From positions 248,001 to 312,000 of the forward strand of contig JACKKN010000005.1 in the NCBI GenBank assembly GCA_024236415.1: a stretch of 64,000 nt of DNA, given 5' to 3'. Origin of the DNA: Hyphomicrobiales bacterium (GTDB lineage: Bacteria; Pseudomonadota; Alphaproteobacteria; Rhodospirillales; JACKKN01). This document shows, one piece after another, positions 1 to 8,458 of the stretch; within the stretch, counting starts at the first letter, position 1, and every line of letters starts with the position of its first letter. A program made the translations under genes and the position numbers. The notes under the pieces were generated by a model that saw only the letters and a list, made by a program, of their open reading frames with translations, had not been told where the DNA came from and made no database searches.

Positions 1-110
1 GCCACGGTCTTGCCGCCGAACAGTGCGTCGGTGGTGACGGGGCCGGGGCCGTCGGCGCCCATCTCCAGCAGGGTTACGGACGGAATCTTGTCGCCAACGC
101 TGATGGTCAT
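1..110 (-). CDS. Peroxiredoxin, N-terminal fragment (runs off left edge)
   Basis: About 36 residues are visible, starting MTISVGDKIPSVTL. The V-G-D-x-I-P-S-V-T-L start followed by T-T-D-x-L-F-G-G-K is typical of Prx5-like peroxiredoxins, thiol peroxidases that reduce H2O2 and organic peroxides. The catalytic Cys lies outside the window. Two in-frame ATGs lie 6 nt apart; the second (110) is chosen because AAAGGGAG at 117-124 is correctly spaced for it and would touch the first. The DsbD-like gene upstream runs the same way 108 bp off, so a shared thiol-redox transcript is possible. Confidence 0.8.
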   Translation of the reverse strand, partial: MTISVGDKIPSVTLLEMGADGPGPVTTDALFGGKTV

Positions 111-224
111 GGTCATCTCCCTTTCATGACTGAAAAAATTCTTGCCTCCCCGCGGGGTGCCCGTCCGGGGGTTCCTGTCACGGACACAGATAAGGAATCC
201 CGGCGCGGAATCCAATGGCCAATG

Positions 225-2363
225 TCAGCGCGCGGCGGTCTTGCTGGCGCCGGCCCGGTCCAGGGCGTCCAGGACGGCGCCGGGGGTCAGCAGCTCGGGC
301 AGGGGCAGGCCGCGCGGCGCCCCGGGGCCGTAGACCGCGTTGAAGGGGATGCCGTAGCGGCCGAAGCTGGCCAGGTAGGCGGCGATGGCCGGGTCGGGCC
401 GGGTCCAGTCGGCCTGCATGGGGGTGACGGTGCCGCCGCCCAGGCGGTCGCGCACCTCGCCCCGGCCCAGGACCACCGCCTTGTTGACCTGGCAGGTGAT
501 GCACCAGTCGGCGGTGACGTCCACGAACACCACCTTGCCCGCCGCCACCAGGCCGTCGATGGCGGCCTCGTCGAAGGGCACCCAGAAGTCGGCCTTGGCC
601 GCCCGCGCCGCCGCCGCGCCCGGCTGGGGCGCCGGCGGCGCCATCACCGAGGGCACGGCGAAGGCCGCCGCCGCCAGCACCGCCAGGGCGCCCAGCGCCA
701 CCGGGCCGGCCACCGGGCGCCGGTGGCGCAGGTACAGCACCGCGCCGATGGCGATGGCCAGGGCGCCGATGGCGCCGGCGGCGGGCTTGCCGGCCTGGGT
801 CGCCAGCACGGTGATCAGCCACAGGGCCGTGGCCGCCAGGGCGAAGCCCAGCACCTGGCGCAGGCGCACCATCCACATCCCCGGCCGCGGCAGCCGGGTG
901 GCCAGGCCCGGCACCGCCGCCACCACCAGGTAGGGCACCGCCAGGCCCAGGCCCAGGGCGGCGAACACCGCCAGGATCTCGGCCGTGCCGCGGGAAAAGG
1001 CGAAGCCGATGGCGGTGCCCAGGAACGGCGCCGAGCAGGGGGTGGCCAGCAGGGTGGCGAAGGCCCCGGTCAGGAAGTGCCCGCCCAGGCCGTGGACGTG
1101 CCCGGCGCTTTCCCCGGCGTCGGCGATCCAGCCCGGCAGGCGCACCTCGAAGAAGCCCCACAGGTTGCAGGCGAACAGCGCCACCACCAGGGTCATGGCG
1201 GTCAGGAACCAGGGGTGCTGGAACTGGATGCCCCAGCCCACGGCGGCGCCCCCGGCCTTCAGCGCCACCAGCACCCCGGCCAGGGCCAGGAACGAGAACA
1301 GGATGCCGGCGGCCGAGGTGAGGAAGCTGAGCCGCACCGTGCGCGCCCGCCCGCCGCCGTGGCCGATGACCCCCAGCAGCTTGATGGACAGCACCGGCAG
1401 CACGCAGGGCATGAGGTTGAGGATCAGGCCGCCCAGCACCGCCAGGGCCAGCACCGCGGCCAGGGACAGGCCGTTCGCCGCCGCCGGGCGGCCGGCGGTC
1501 ACGGTCACCGCCTGCTCGATGGCGCGGCCGCCGTCGGCCAGGGTCACGGTCAGCTCCTGCCCCTCCAGGCGGCCGCCGGGGATGTCCTCCAGCCCCAGCA
1601 CCGACAGGTCCAGGTGGGCCGTGGTGCCGCCGGCGCCGACCCGACGGTCCAGGTTGGCGAAGGCCAGCTCGGGGGCGCCCTCGACGAACACGTCGGGGCC
1701 GGCCAGGGGCGTGTCCGAGCGCACCGCCACGCGCAGCAGGACGCCGCCGTCGGCGGCGGTGCCCACGGTCTCGGCCCCGGTCACGGCCAGGCCCAGGCCG
1801 GCGCCCCGGCGCGGCACCTGCGAGGCGTAGCGGCCGATCAGGTGCGCCTCCTCGGGCGGCGGCGCCGACCCGGCCGCCAGGTCGAGCGCCAGGTCGGCCT
1901 GGTAGGGCACGCAGATGTCGGCGCAGGTCAGGTAGTCCACGTTCACGCGCAGGCGCACGGCCGCGCCGCCCTTCTCCAGGCGCGCGGTCACCGGCAGCAC
2001 GACCTCGTGCTTGTAGCCCATGGAGTGGAAGCCCAGGATCTCGAACCGCTCGGGCAGGGGCCAGGCGATCTCGGCCGACGCCACGTTCGAGGACCCGGCC
2101 AGGTCCAGGCGCGGCGGATAGCCGGCGTCGCCCGGCGAGCGCCAGTAGATCTTCCACCCGTCCTTGAGGCGGAAATGCAGGCCCAGCGGCAGGGTGTCGC
2201 CCTCGCCCACCCGGTCCACCGCCGAGACCAGGCGCAACCGGGTGTGGTCGGTGACCACCCAGTCCGACGACGCCGCCCGCGCCGGGCCGGCCGCAGCCGC
2301 GGCCGCCAGCAGGGCGGCGAGCAGGCACAGGAACGGCACGTATCTGGACAAGCGGTGCGTCAA
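225..2363 (-). CDS. DsbD/ScsB-family thiol:disulfide interchange protein
   Basis: 712-residue inner-membrane electron relay that carries reductant from cytoplasmic thioredoxin to periplasmic partners. A signal peptide (about 1-30) precedes a DsbD-type N-domain with the Cys pair C147/C151 (T-C-A-D-I-C). From about residue 295 there is a multi-pass membrane domain with the conserved Cys motifs LMPCVLPVLSIKLLG and ATPCSAPF. The C-terminal thioredoxin domain has W-C-I-T-C (C621, C624). The long N-domain resembles ScsB-type proteins more than E. coli DsbD. The first usable start is a TTG at 2363, with a stop two codons upstream; a TTG at 2351 is an alternative, and neither has a clear Shine-Dalgarno. 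A peroxiredoxin gene follows. Confidence 0.88.
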   Translation of the reverse strand: MTHRLSRYVPFLCLLAALLAAAAAAGPARAASSDWVVTDHTRLRLVSAVDRVGEGDTLPLGLHFRLKDGWKIYWRSPGDAGYPPRLDLAGSSNVASAEIAWPLPERFEILGFHSMGYKHEVVLPVTARLEKGGAAVRLRVNVDYLTCADICVPYQADLALDLAAGSAPPPEEAHLIGRYASQVPRRGAGLGLAVTGAETVGTAADGGVLLRVAVRSDTPLAGPDVFVEGAPELAFANLDRRVGAGGTTAHLDLSVLGLEDIPGGRLEGQELTVTLADGGRAIEQAVTVTAGRPAAANGLSLAAVLALAVLGGLILNLMPCVLPVLSIKLLGVIGHGGGRARTVRLSFLTSAAGILFSFLALAGVLVALKAGGAAVGWGIQFQHPWFLTAMTLVVALFACNLWGFFEVRLPGWIADAGESAGHVHGLGGHFLTGAFATLLATPCSAPFLGTAIGFAFSRGTAEILAVFAALGLGLAVPYLVVAAVPGLATRLPRPGMWMVRLRQVLGFALAATALWLITVLATQAGKPAAGAIGALAIAIGAVLYLRHRRPVAGPVALGALAVLAAAAFAVPSVMAPPAPQPGAAAARAAKADFWVPFDEAAIDGLVAAGKVVFVDVTADWCITCQVNKAVVLGRGEVRDRLGGGTVTPMQADWTRPDPAIAAYLASFGRYGIPFNAVYGPGAPRGLPLPELLTPGAVLDALDRAGASKTAAR

Positions 2364-2575
2364 GGTCGGTCAGGTACCCGGCCAGGTTTTCCAAGGGCGC
2401 GCGGCCGGCGCCGGTGGCCGGCCGAAGCGCGCGGATCATAGACCCTTTGGCCGGGGCACCGTAAGCCTAACCTGCGCGCCCTCACGACATGTTGACCTTG
2501 GTCATGCCGGCGGCCTGTGTCAGAATGGGCGCGGAACCCAGGACGAGATTCACAGGGAACCCTGCGCGCGGCGCC

Positions 2576-3163
2576 ATGACCACGAACAACAAGCCTGCGG
2601 CCAACGAAGACGGGTATCTGACGGGGCAGCTGCTGGTCGCCATGCCGGGCATGCCCGACCCGCGTTTCGACAGAACGGTGATCTACATGTGCGCCCACAA
2701 CGAAGAGGGCGCGATGGGGCTGGTCGTCAACAAATCCTTGGATTCGCTGACTTTCTCGGAGCTGCTGGACCAGATCGGCATCGATTCGGGCGGCTGCGAC
2801 AAGGCCCGCAGCGTGCATTTCGGCGGCCCGGTGGAGGCGGCGCGCGGGTTCGTGCTGCACTCGGCCGACTACGTGCGCGACGCCACCATGGTGGTGGACG
2901 ACGCGGTGGCCCTGACCGCCACCATGGACATCCTGCGCGCCATCGCCGAGGGCGAGGGCCCGAACAAGGCGATCCTGGCCCTGGGCTACGCCGGCTGGGG
3001 GCCGGGGCAGCTCGATTCCGAGATCAAGGCCAACGGCTGGCTGCACGTGGACGCCGACGACGAGCTGCTGTTCGGGCCCGAGCTGGAAACCAAGTGGGAG
3101 CGGGCCATGGTCAAGCTGGGCATCGACCCGCGCATGCTGTCGGACAACGCCGGGCACGCCTGA
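2576..3163 (+). CDS. YqgE/AlgH family protein
   Basis: 195-residue protein of the UPF0301 (DUF179, YqgE/AlgH) family, small cytoplasmic proteins of unknown biochemical role. Family hallmarks are GQLLVAMPGMPDPRFDRTVI near the N-terminus, then G-A-M-G-L-V-V-N-K, H-F-G-G-P-V and GYAGWGPGQLDSEI. The open frame extends upstream to 2489, but the ATG at 2576 gives the usual family length, so I prefer it. It is divergent from the DsbD-like gene with a 212-bp intergenic region. Confidence 0.9.
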   Translation: MTTNNKPAANEDGYLTGQLLVAMPGMPDPRFDRTVIYMCAHNEEGAMGLVVNKSLDSLTFSELLDQIGIDSGGCDKARSVHFGGPVEAARGFVLHSADYVRDATMVVDDAVALTATMDILRAIAEGEGPNKAILALGYAGWGPGQLDSEIKANGWLHVDADDELLFGPELETKWERAMVKLGIDPRMLSDNAGHA

Positions 3164-3242
3164 CCCCCGCCGGTCCATCCTTCCCCCTTTGCGCCCCGGC
3201 GGCGGGCGGGTATCTTGGCGCGCCACCACCCCGGAGGACTCC

Positions 3243-3983
3243 ATGGCGCGCATCGCGGTGTTCACCGCCCTGTGGAAACGGCCGAGCCTGAGCGCCTACG
3301 TGCTGGAGCGCTGGGCGGTGACCGCCGGCGACCGGGTGTCCCTGTTCGCCGTCGGCAGCGAGGGCGCGGCGTCGCGCGCCCTGGCCGAGGAGCACGGGTT
3401 CACCTATTTCGAGGCCCCCAACCGCCCCCTGTCCCTGAAGTGGCAGCACCTGCTGCGCCGGGTACGCGAGGCCGGGCCCTGGGATTATGTGATCCGCGCC
3501 GACTCGGACGACCTGTTCAGCGCCGACTTCGCCGAGGCCATCGTCGAGGCCTGCCCGGCGGACGGCGCCTGCGGCCTGGCCGACATCTGGGTCTACGACC
3601 TGGCGCGCAACGCCCTGGGCTACTTCCCCGGCGCCTTCCACGACGGCCAGGGCGGGCACGACCCGCGCTATTACCGCAAGGCCATGGGCACCGGGCGCTG
3701 CTTCTCGGCCGGGCTGCTGGACCTGGTGGACTGGACCCTGTGGGACGAGGAGATCGAGCAGGGCCTGGACGGCTCGCTGGACCAGCGCCTGGACGGCTTC
3801 AACCGGCGCCTGGCCCTGGTGTCCATGCGCGAGCTGGGGGTGTTCGCCGTCGACGTCAAGACGCCGGCCAACATCTGGAGCTTCGACGACATGCGCATCA
3901 CCAGCCGCCTGGACGGCACGGCGGCGGACTCGGTGCTGTCGGCCTGGGGCCTGGGCGACCTGCGCCGGCGGGTGGTGCCGTGA
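3243..3983 (+). CDS. Putative glycosyltransferase, GT-A like
   Basis: 246-residue protein beginning MARIAVFTALWKRPSLSAYV. A Rossmann-like first half ends in YVIRADSDDLF, which resembles the metal/nucleotide-sugar binding DxD segment of GT-A glycosyltransferases. No membrane segment is seen. CCGGAGGA lies just upstream of the ATG. The gene overlaps the following nucleotidyltransferase-like gene by 4 nt, so the two are probably translated together and may assemble a surface glycan or modify a metabolite. The acceptor cannot be read from the sequence, and assignment rests on fold pattern only. Confidence 0.6.
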   Translation: MARIAVFTALWKRPSLSAYVLERWAVTAGDRVSLFAVGSEGAASRALAEEHGFTYFEAPNRPLSLKWQHLLRRVREAGPWDYVIRADSDDLFSADFAEAIVEACPADGACGLADIWVYDLARNALGYFPGAFHDGQGGHDPRYYRKAMGTGRCFSAGLLDLVDWTLWDEEIEQGLDGSLDQRLDGFNRRLALVSMRELGVFAVDVKTPANIWSFDDMRITSRLDGTAADSVLSAWGLGDLRRRVVP

Positions 3984-4705
3984 CCGAGCCGTTCTCGCCC
4001 GAGGCGGTGGCCGCCTACCGCGCCCGCATGCGGCCGCAGACGGTGTTGCTGATGGCCGGCGGGCCGCAGCGACGCTGGCATGGCGCCGAGCCCCGGCACC
4101 TGGCGCCCCTGGGCACCGGCACGGTGATCGGCCGCACCCTGCGCCAGTTGGCGCAGAACGGGGTCGACGACCCGGTGGTGGTCTCGGCGGCGCCGCTGCC
4201 GGGCCTGGAGGGGACTGCGGCCCAGCCCTGTTCCGGCCCCTACCCCGCGGCCCTGGCCGGCACCCGGCCCCTGTGGCGGGGCGCGGTCCTGGTCCTGTCC
4301 GCCGACACCGTGTTCAGCGACGGGGCCCTGCGCGCGATCCTGTCCACGCCGCCGGCGCCCAACCATGCCTGGGGCTTCTTCGGCAAGCGCGGCGCCAATT
4401 CGTTCACCGGCAAGGAGTGGAGCGAGATCTACGCCCTGCGCTTCCACGCCGACGACGGCGGGCGCCTGGCCGCGGCCCTGGCCGACCTGGCCGCCGCGGC
4501 CGTGAAGCGGCGCAAGCTGCACGAGCTGTATCGCGCCCTGGCCGGGCTGTCGCCGGCGGACCGGCCGTACCTGCCGCCGGGGCCCCTGTTCCACGACGTT
4601 CCGGACTGGACCGACGACGCCGACAGCCGTCGCGACCTGGACAACATCGCCGCCTGCATGCGGCAGTTGCCCGGCGCGGACGGGTTGGCGGGCGAAGGGC
4701 CCTAG
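3980..4705 (+). CDS. NTP-transferase-like protein (sugar nucleotidyltransferase fold)
   Basis: 241 residues from a GTG whose last two bases overlap the previous gene's TGA (3981-3983). The N-terminal stretch VLLMAGGPQRRWHG followed by H-L-A-P-L-G resembles the glycine-rich nucleotide loop and downstream Lys/Pro segment of MobA/RmlA-like NTP transferases, though the usual G-x-G-x-R is loose. V-L-V-L-S-A-D-T-V-F would be the metal-binding Asp strand. Coupling to the GT-like gene suggests a two-gene glycan unit. The substrate is unknown. Confidence 0.55.
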   Translation: MTEPFSPEAVAAYRARMRPQTVLLMAGGPQRRWHGAEPRHLAPLGTGTVIGRTLRQLAQNGVDDPVVVSAAPLPGLEGTAAQPCSGPYPAALAGTRPLWRGAVLVLSADTVFSDGALRAILSTPPAPNHAWGFFGKRGANSFTGKEWSEIYALRFHADDGGRLAAALADLAAAAVKRRKLHELYRALAGLSPADRPYLPPGPLFHDVPDWTDDADSRRDLDNIAACMRQLPGADGLAGEGP

Positions 4706-4714
4706 GCGGCCCCG

Positions 4715-5470
4715 TCAGCTTCCCGAGATGGTCTGCGGCAGGCCGGCGCTGGTGGCGTTGGAGATCAGCTCCTGCACGTCCACCGGCAGGTTCTGCAGCG
4801 GCGGCTGTTCGACCCCGGTGGGCAAGAGCAGGGGCCCCGCGCCCAGGGCACCGCCGAAACGGCCCAACAGCGACGGCGGCGCCGGGGCCGGGGTGCTGGG
4901 CGGCGTGTTCTGGCCGCCGACGATGGTGTAGGTCCCGACCTGGTCAAGGATCTGGGTCACGCCGAGCAGGTTGTTGACGATGGCCAGGCCCTCCAGCAGC
5001 ACGATCAGGGTCTGGGTGGCGCCGACGAAGATGCCGATGCCGCTGCCGCGGATGCCGATGTTCGAGGTCGGGGTCTTGATCAGGTACGCCTTGGGGTCCT
5101 GCACCCCGGTGACGAACTTGGCCGCGCCGCGCACCACCGACAGGGCCACCGATCCGACCCCCGACTGCGGGTCGTAGACCATCTCGTCCAGGGTGACCTG
5201 CGAGTTGGGGCCCAGGGTCAGGGTGGTCTCGTCCAGGAACAGGAGCTGGGTGCTGGCGCCGTCGTGGGTCTGGATGACCTCGTTGCGGAAGATGTCCTGG
5301 CTGACCTTCAGATCGCGCACGCGCTGGTCGAGGGTGCCGGTGATGCGGTTTTCCGCCGTCGCCACCACGCCGATGGTCTCGGCGGCCAGCGCGCCCTGGA
5401 CCGCCGGGATCAGCCCGGCCAGGGCCAGGGCCGAGCGCCGCATGGCCCGGTTGAACCTTAGAACGACCAT
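4715..5470 (-). CDS. FecR-domain secreted protein
   Basis: 251 residues with an N-terminal secretion signal (LALAGLIPAVQGALAAE) and a FecR domain: V-x-D-x-K-V-S-Q-D-I-F-R-N-E, then L-T-L-G-P-N-S-Q-V-T-L-D-E, and a repeated strand pattern ending IKTPTSNIGIRGSGIGIFVG. A proline-rich segment (TPPSTPAPAPPS) follows. Proteins with this single FecR domain and no membrane anchor are usually periplasmic or outer-membrane associated and are often encoded beside TPR/beta-barrel proteins, as here. The start overlaps the upstream beta-barrel gene by 13 nt; an internal ATG at 5443 is an alternative. Function is unknown, probably not iron-dicitrate sensing. Confidence 0.75.
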   Translation of the reverse strand: MVVLRFNRAMRRSALALAGLIPAVQGALAAETIGVVATAENRITGTLDQRVRDLKVSQDIFRNEVIQTHDGASTQLLFLDETTLTLGPNSQVTLDEMVYDPQSGVGSVALSVVRGAAKFVTGVQDPKAYLIKTPTSNIGIRGSGIGIFVGATQTLIVLLEGLAIVNNLLGVTQILDQVGTYTIVGGQNTPPSTPAPAPPSLLGRFGGALGAGPLLLPTGVEQPPLQNLPVDVQELISNATSAGLPQTISGS

Positions 5471-6603
5471 ATCAGGCTGCCCCCGAACACGTGGTTGCTG
5501 TAGTCGAACGTGTCATCGTTGGAGATGTTGCGCTGGAACTGGTAGTAGGCGGTGGCACTGAGCTTGGGGTGGAACAGGTTGGACTTGATGAGCTGCATCC
5601 GGGGCGTGATGGCCCAGTCCTCGCGGTCCTCGCTGGCGCCGGGATAGGCGCCGCCGTAGTCGCGGTAGGCCAGGGTCAGGCCGCCCACCAGGCGCAGGTC
5701 GTCGGTCAGGGGATAGCGGTAGTCCACCGCGCCGTCGACCCGGTGGTAGCGGAACCGCGCCTGGCCGGCGCCGTTGAACAGGTATCCCGGGCGCAGGGAC
5801 AGGGAATCGCCGGCCGTGGCCAGGTCCTGCCACTCGACCCGGGCGCCGGCGTCCAGCACCCAGGCGTCGCGCCCGTCGAAGCGGCTGGCGAACTCGTTGT
5901 GCCGGCCGCGCAGGGAAACCTCCTTGAGGATGCCGGCCAGCGGCAGCCACTCGGCGCCCAGGGTCAGCTGGCGCAGGTACCCCTCGCCGTCCAGGGCCAC
6001 CAGGGCGACCCCGGCCACGGGCCGCAGGTTGGCGGCGCCGAGCAGGATCTCGGGCCCCGTTTCGCCGTTGAACGACAGCACGTCGCCCTCGTCGAAGCGG
6101 CCATAGAGGTTGCCGAAAAGCTGCAGGTTGGAGCGCCAGTTGAGGTCCCACAGGCGGCGCTGGTCGTCGACCACCAGGCGCAGGCTGCCCATGACGTCGT
6201 CGAAGCCGGCGCGGTCGTCGCCCAGGCGCTTGCCGTTGGTCTCGTACTGGCCGCCCAGGATGGCGTAGACGCGGGTGACGTCGGGCTTCAGGCGCTGGGT
6301 CAGGCGGGCGACGGCGGCCTGGGCCTCGGCGTTGCCGGGATCGATGGCCAGCACCCGCTCGTAGGTGGCGATGGCGCGCGCGTGCTTGCCCTGCTGCTCC
6401 GCCTGGCGGGCGTATTCCAGGTTCAGTTCGACGTTCTGGGGGTCCTTCAGCAGGCGCAGGAACAGGGGGTTGGCCGCCGCCCCGGCGGGCGGTGCCAGGA
6501 CCGCCAGCGAGAAGAGAAGAGCCAGGGCGGCGGATGCCCGGGCTGCCGCCCGGCGGACCGTCCGCCGGCCCGGGCCGGCGCCGCGAAGGTGAGACGTGAA
6601 CAT
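5458..6603 (-). CDS. TPR-containing outer-membrane beta-barrel protein
   Basis: 381 residues. A signal peptide (ALALLFSLAVLAPPAGAAA) is followed by a tetratricopeptide-type repeat segment (LEYARQAEQQGKHARAIATY, then V-L-A-I-D-P-G-N-A-E-A). About 250 residues of alternating amphipathic strands end in S-L-I-W-S-F; a terminal aromatic is the classic outer-membrane barrel signal. The architecture resembles the SLAM/DUF560-like group, but I cannot confirm membership. ATG 6603 is chosen over an upstream in-frame ATG at 6735 because it places the signal peptide properly. It is co-transcribed with the FecR-domain gene. Confidence 0.7.
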   Translation of the reverse strand: MFTSHLRGAGPGRRTVRRAAARASAALALLFSLAVLAPPAGAAANPLFLRLLKDPQNVELNLEYARQAEQQGKHARAIATYERVLAIDPGNAEAQAAVARLTQRLKPDVTRVYAILGGQYETNGKRLGDDRAGFDDVMGSLRLVVDDQRRLWDLNWRSNLQLFGNLYGRFDEGDVLSFNGETGPEILLGAANLRPVAGVALVALDGEGYLRQLTLGAEWLPLAGILKEVSLRGRHNEFASRFDGRDAWVLDAGARVEWQDLATAGDSLSLRPGYLFNGAGQARFRYHRVDGAVDYRYPLTDDLRLVGGLTLAYRDYGGAYPGASEDREDWAITPRMQLIKSNLFHPKLSATAYYQFQRNISNDDTFDYSNHVFGGSLIWSF

Positions 6604-6832
6604 CCCCAGCCTCGTCCCCTGGTGCCCCGTCCGTGGCGCGCCGCCCGGATTCGGGGGAATGAGAAAGCCCGCCGGCACGTTTGGCCCACGGGTCCGCTTG
6701 CATGCGGAATACCCTGTTTTCGCACAAAAATCCATGAAAACCGTTAACGTCGCGCCGAACGCAACGAATGTTTAAGGCGGTGCTGGCACAAAGGACTCGC
6801 TCGCGCAACCGGACCTGGGAAAGGGCCCGTCC

Positions 6833-8419
6833 ATGCCGCCCACCGGCACCACCCCGCCATCCGCCCGCCGCGCCGCGCCGCCGCCGCCGCCGCCGGCGGC
6901 CTGGGCGGCGGCCGCCGCGGTCCTGGCCGCCGCGGCCGTGGCCGGCGGCGCGCGCCTGTGGGGCATCGGCGACCGGCCCCTGTGGCTGGACGAGGCCATG
7001 ACCCTGTGGTTCGCGCGCCAGCCGTTCGCCGACCTGTGGGGTTACATCCTGACGCTGGAGCCGCACCCGCCCCTGTACTATTCCCTGCAACGCCTGTGGC
7101 TGGCGTTCGGCGACGGCGCCGCGGCCCTGCGTGCCCTGTCCACGGTGTTCGCCGTGGCTACGGTGCCCCTGGTCTACCTGCTGGGGCGCGCCGCCGGCGG
7201 CCATGGCGGACCGGGCCGGGGGCTGGCGGCCGGCTTCGTGGCGGCGCTGCTGTTCGCCCTCGCCCCCCTGCAGGTGCAGTACGGCCAGGAGGCGCGGGGC
7301 TACGCCGCCCTGGCCTTCGCCCAGACCCTGATCCTGTGCGGCGGCGCCTGGCTGGTCCGCCACCCCAGCGCCCTGGCCCTGCCGCCCTGGTCGGCGGCGG
7401 CGCCGGCGGCTGCCTGGGCGGCGGTGGCGGGGGGCGCCGGGCTCAGCCTGTGGCTGCACAACACGGCGGTTCTGTACCTGGGGGTGCTGTTCCTGTTCCT
7501 GCTGGCCTGGCTGACCGCGGCCGGCCTGTGGCGGCGCCAGGTGGCGGTCAACCTGGCCCTGGCGGTGGCGTTGGTGGTGCTGGTCTGGGCGCCCTACTGG
7601 CCCTGGCTGTGGCACCACGCCCGCGACGTGGAACGGGACTTCTGGATCCCGGCCCCGGACCTGGCCTCGGTGCTGAAGATTCTGAACGACCTGTTCGGCG
7701 CCCCCTACCTGTGGCGCCTGGGCGCGCCCATGATCGCGGCCATGGCGGCCCTGGCCGCCTGGGGCGCCTGGAGCCTGTGGCGGGCGCGGGGATGGCCCCT
7801 GCCGGTGCTGCTGCTGACGGCCCTGGCCGGTCCCCTGGCCGCCCACCTGGCGGTCAGTCTGGCGGTCCGGCCGATCCTCCTGACCCGGCCGCTGATCGCC
7901 GCCGGGGTGCCGTTCCTGGTGCTGGTGGCCGCCGGCGCCACGGCCCTGCCGGGCCGGGGCAAGGCCGCGGTGGCGGCACGGGTGGCGGTGATGGTGTTCC
8001 TGGTGGCGGCCCAGGGGCGGGCCTTCGGCAACTTCGCCCAGTCCTTCGCCAAGGAGCCCTGGGACCGGGTCGCCGCCGCGCTGCGCGCCGAGGTGCGGCC
8101 CGGCGAGCCGGTCTACGTCTACCCCCATTACGCCACCCTGCCCCTGGAGGTGGCGCTGGCGCGGGACGGCGGCGGCGCCCTGGACCTGCACCCCCTGCCG
8201 GCGCCGTTCCCCGGCGCCGGCATCCGCTCCCTGCCCCTGACGCCCCAGGCGCGGGCCGAGCTGGCGCAGGCGCGGCACGACCACCCGCGCGTCTGGTTGG
8301 TGGTGCGCACGCAGTACGACCTGGACAAGCAGGATGACGCGGTGCGGACGGTGCGTCAGGACCGGCGCACCGCCGACGAACGCCAAATCCGGCAGCTCCG
8401 CGTCTGGCGCTTCGAGTAG
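6833..8419 (+). CDS. GT39-like polytopic membrane glycosyltransferase
   Basis: 528 residues with about ten to twelve hydrophobic segments. The first periplasmic loop contains RPLWLDEAMTLWFAR, the acidic D-E motif of the PMT/ArnT-type GT-C glycosyltransferases, followed by EPHPPLYYSLQRLWL, also characteristic. These enzymes use a polyprenyl-phosphate sugar donor at the outer face of the inner membrane. The C-terminal ~100 residues are soluble and probably periplasmic. The start has AAAGGG upstream. The acceptor is unknown. It stands alone, divergent from the barrel/FecR pair and convergent with the mutase gene. Confidence 0.8.
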   Translation: MPPTGTTPPSARRAAPPPPPPAAWAAAAAVLAAAAVAGGARLWGIGDRPLWLDEAMTLWFARQPFADLWGYILTLEPHPPLYYSLQRLWLAFGDGAAALRALSTVFAVATVPLVYLLGRAAGGHGGPGRGLAAGFVAALLFALAPLQVQYGQEARGYAALAFAQTLILCGGAWLVRHPSALALPPWSAAAPAAAWAAVAGGAGLSLWLHNTAVLYLGVLFLFLLAWLTAAGLWRRQVAVNLALAVALVVLVWAPYWPWLWHHARDVERDFWIPAPDLASVLKILNDLFGAPYLWRLGAPMIAAMAALAAWGAWSLWRARGWPLPVLLLTALAGPLAAHLAVSLAVRPILLTRPLIAAGVPFLVLVAAGATALPGRGKAAVAARVAVMVFLVAAQGRAFGNFAQSFAKEPWDRVAAALRAEVRPGEPVYVYPHYATLPLEVALARDGGGALDLHPLPAPFPGAGIRSLPLTPQARAELAQARHDHPRVWLVVRTQYDLDKQDDAVRTVRQDRRTADERQIRQLRVWRFE

Positions 8420-8458
8420 CCGGCCGGGCCGCCGCGGGGCGGACCGGCCGGGGCCGGA

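Noticed and set aside
126..2441. 771-residue plus-strand open frame opposite the DsbD-like gene
   Set aside because: Low-complexity Gly/Arg/Gln-rich translation with no domain; it is an antisense shadow of the high-GC thiol reductase gene. The same applies to the long frames at 5513-8386, 8519-10693, 22574-25381, 34615-37998 and 39421-41877.
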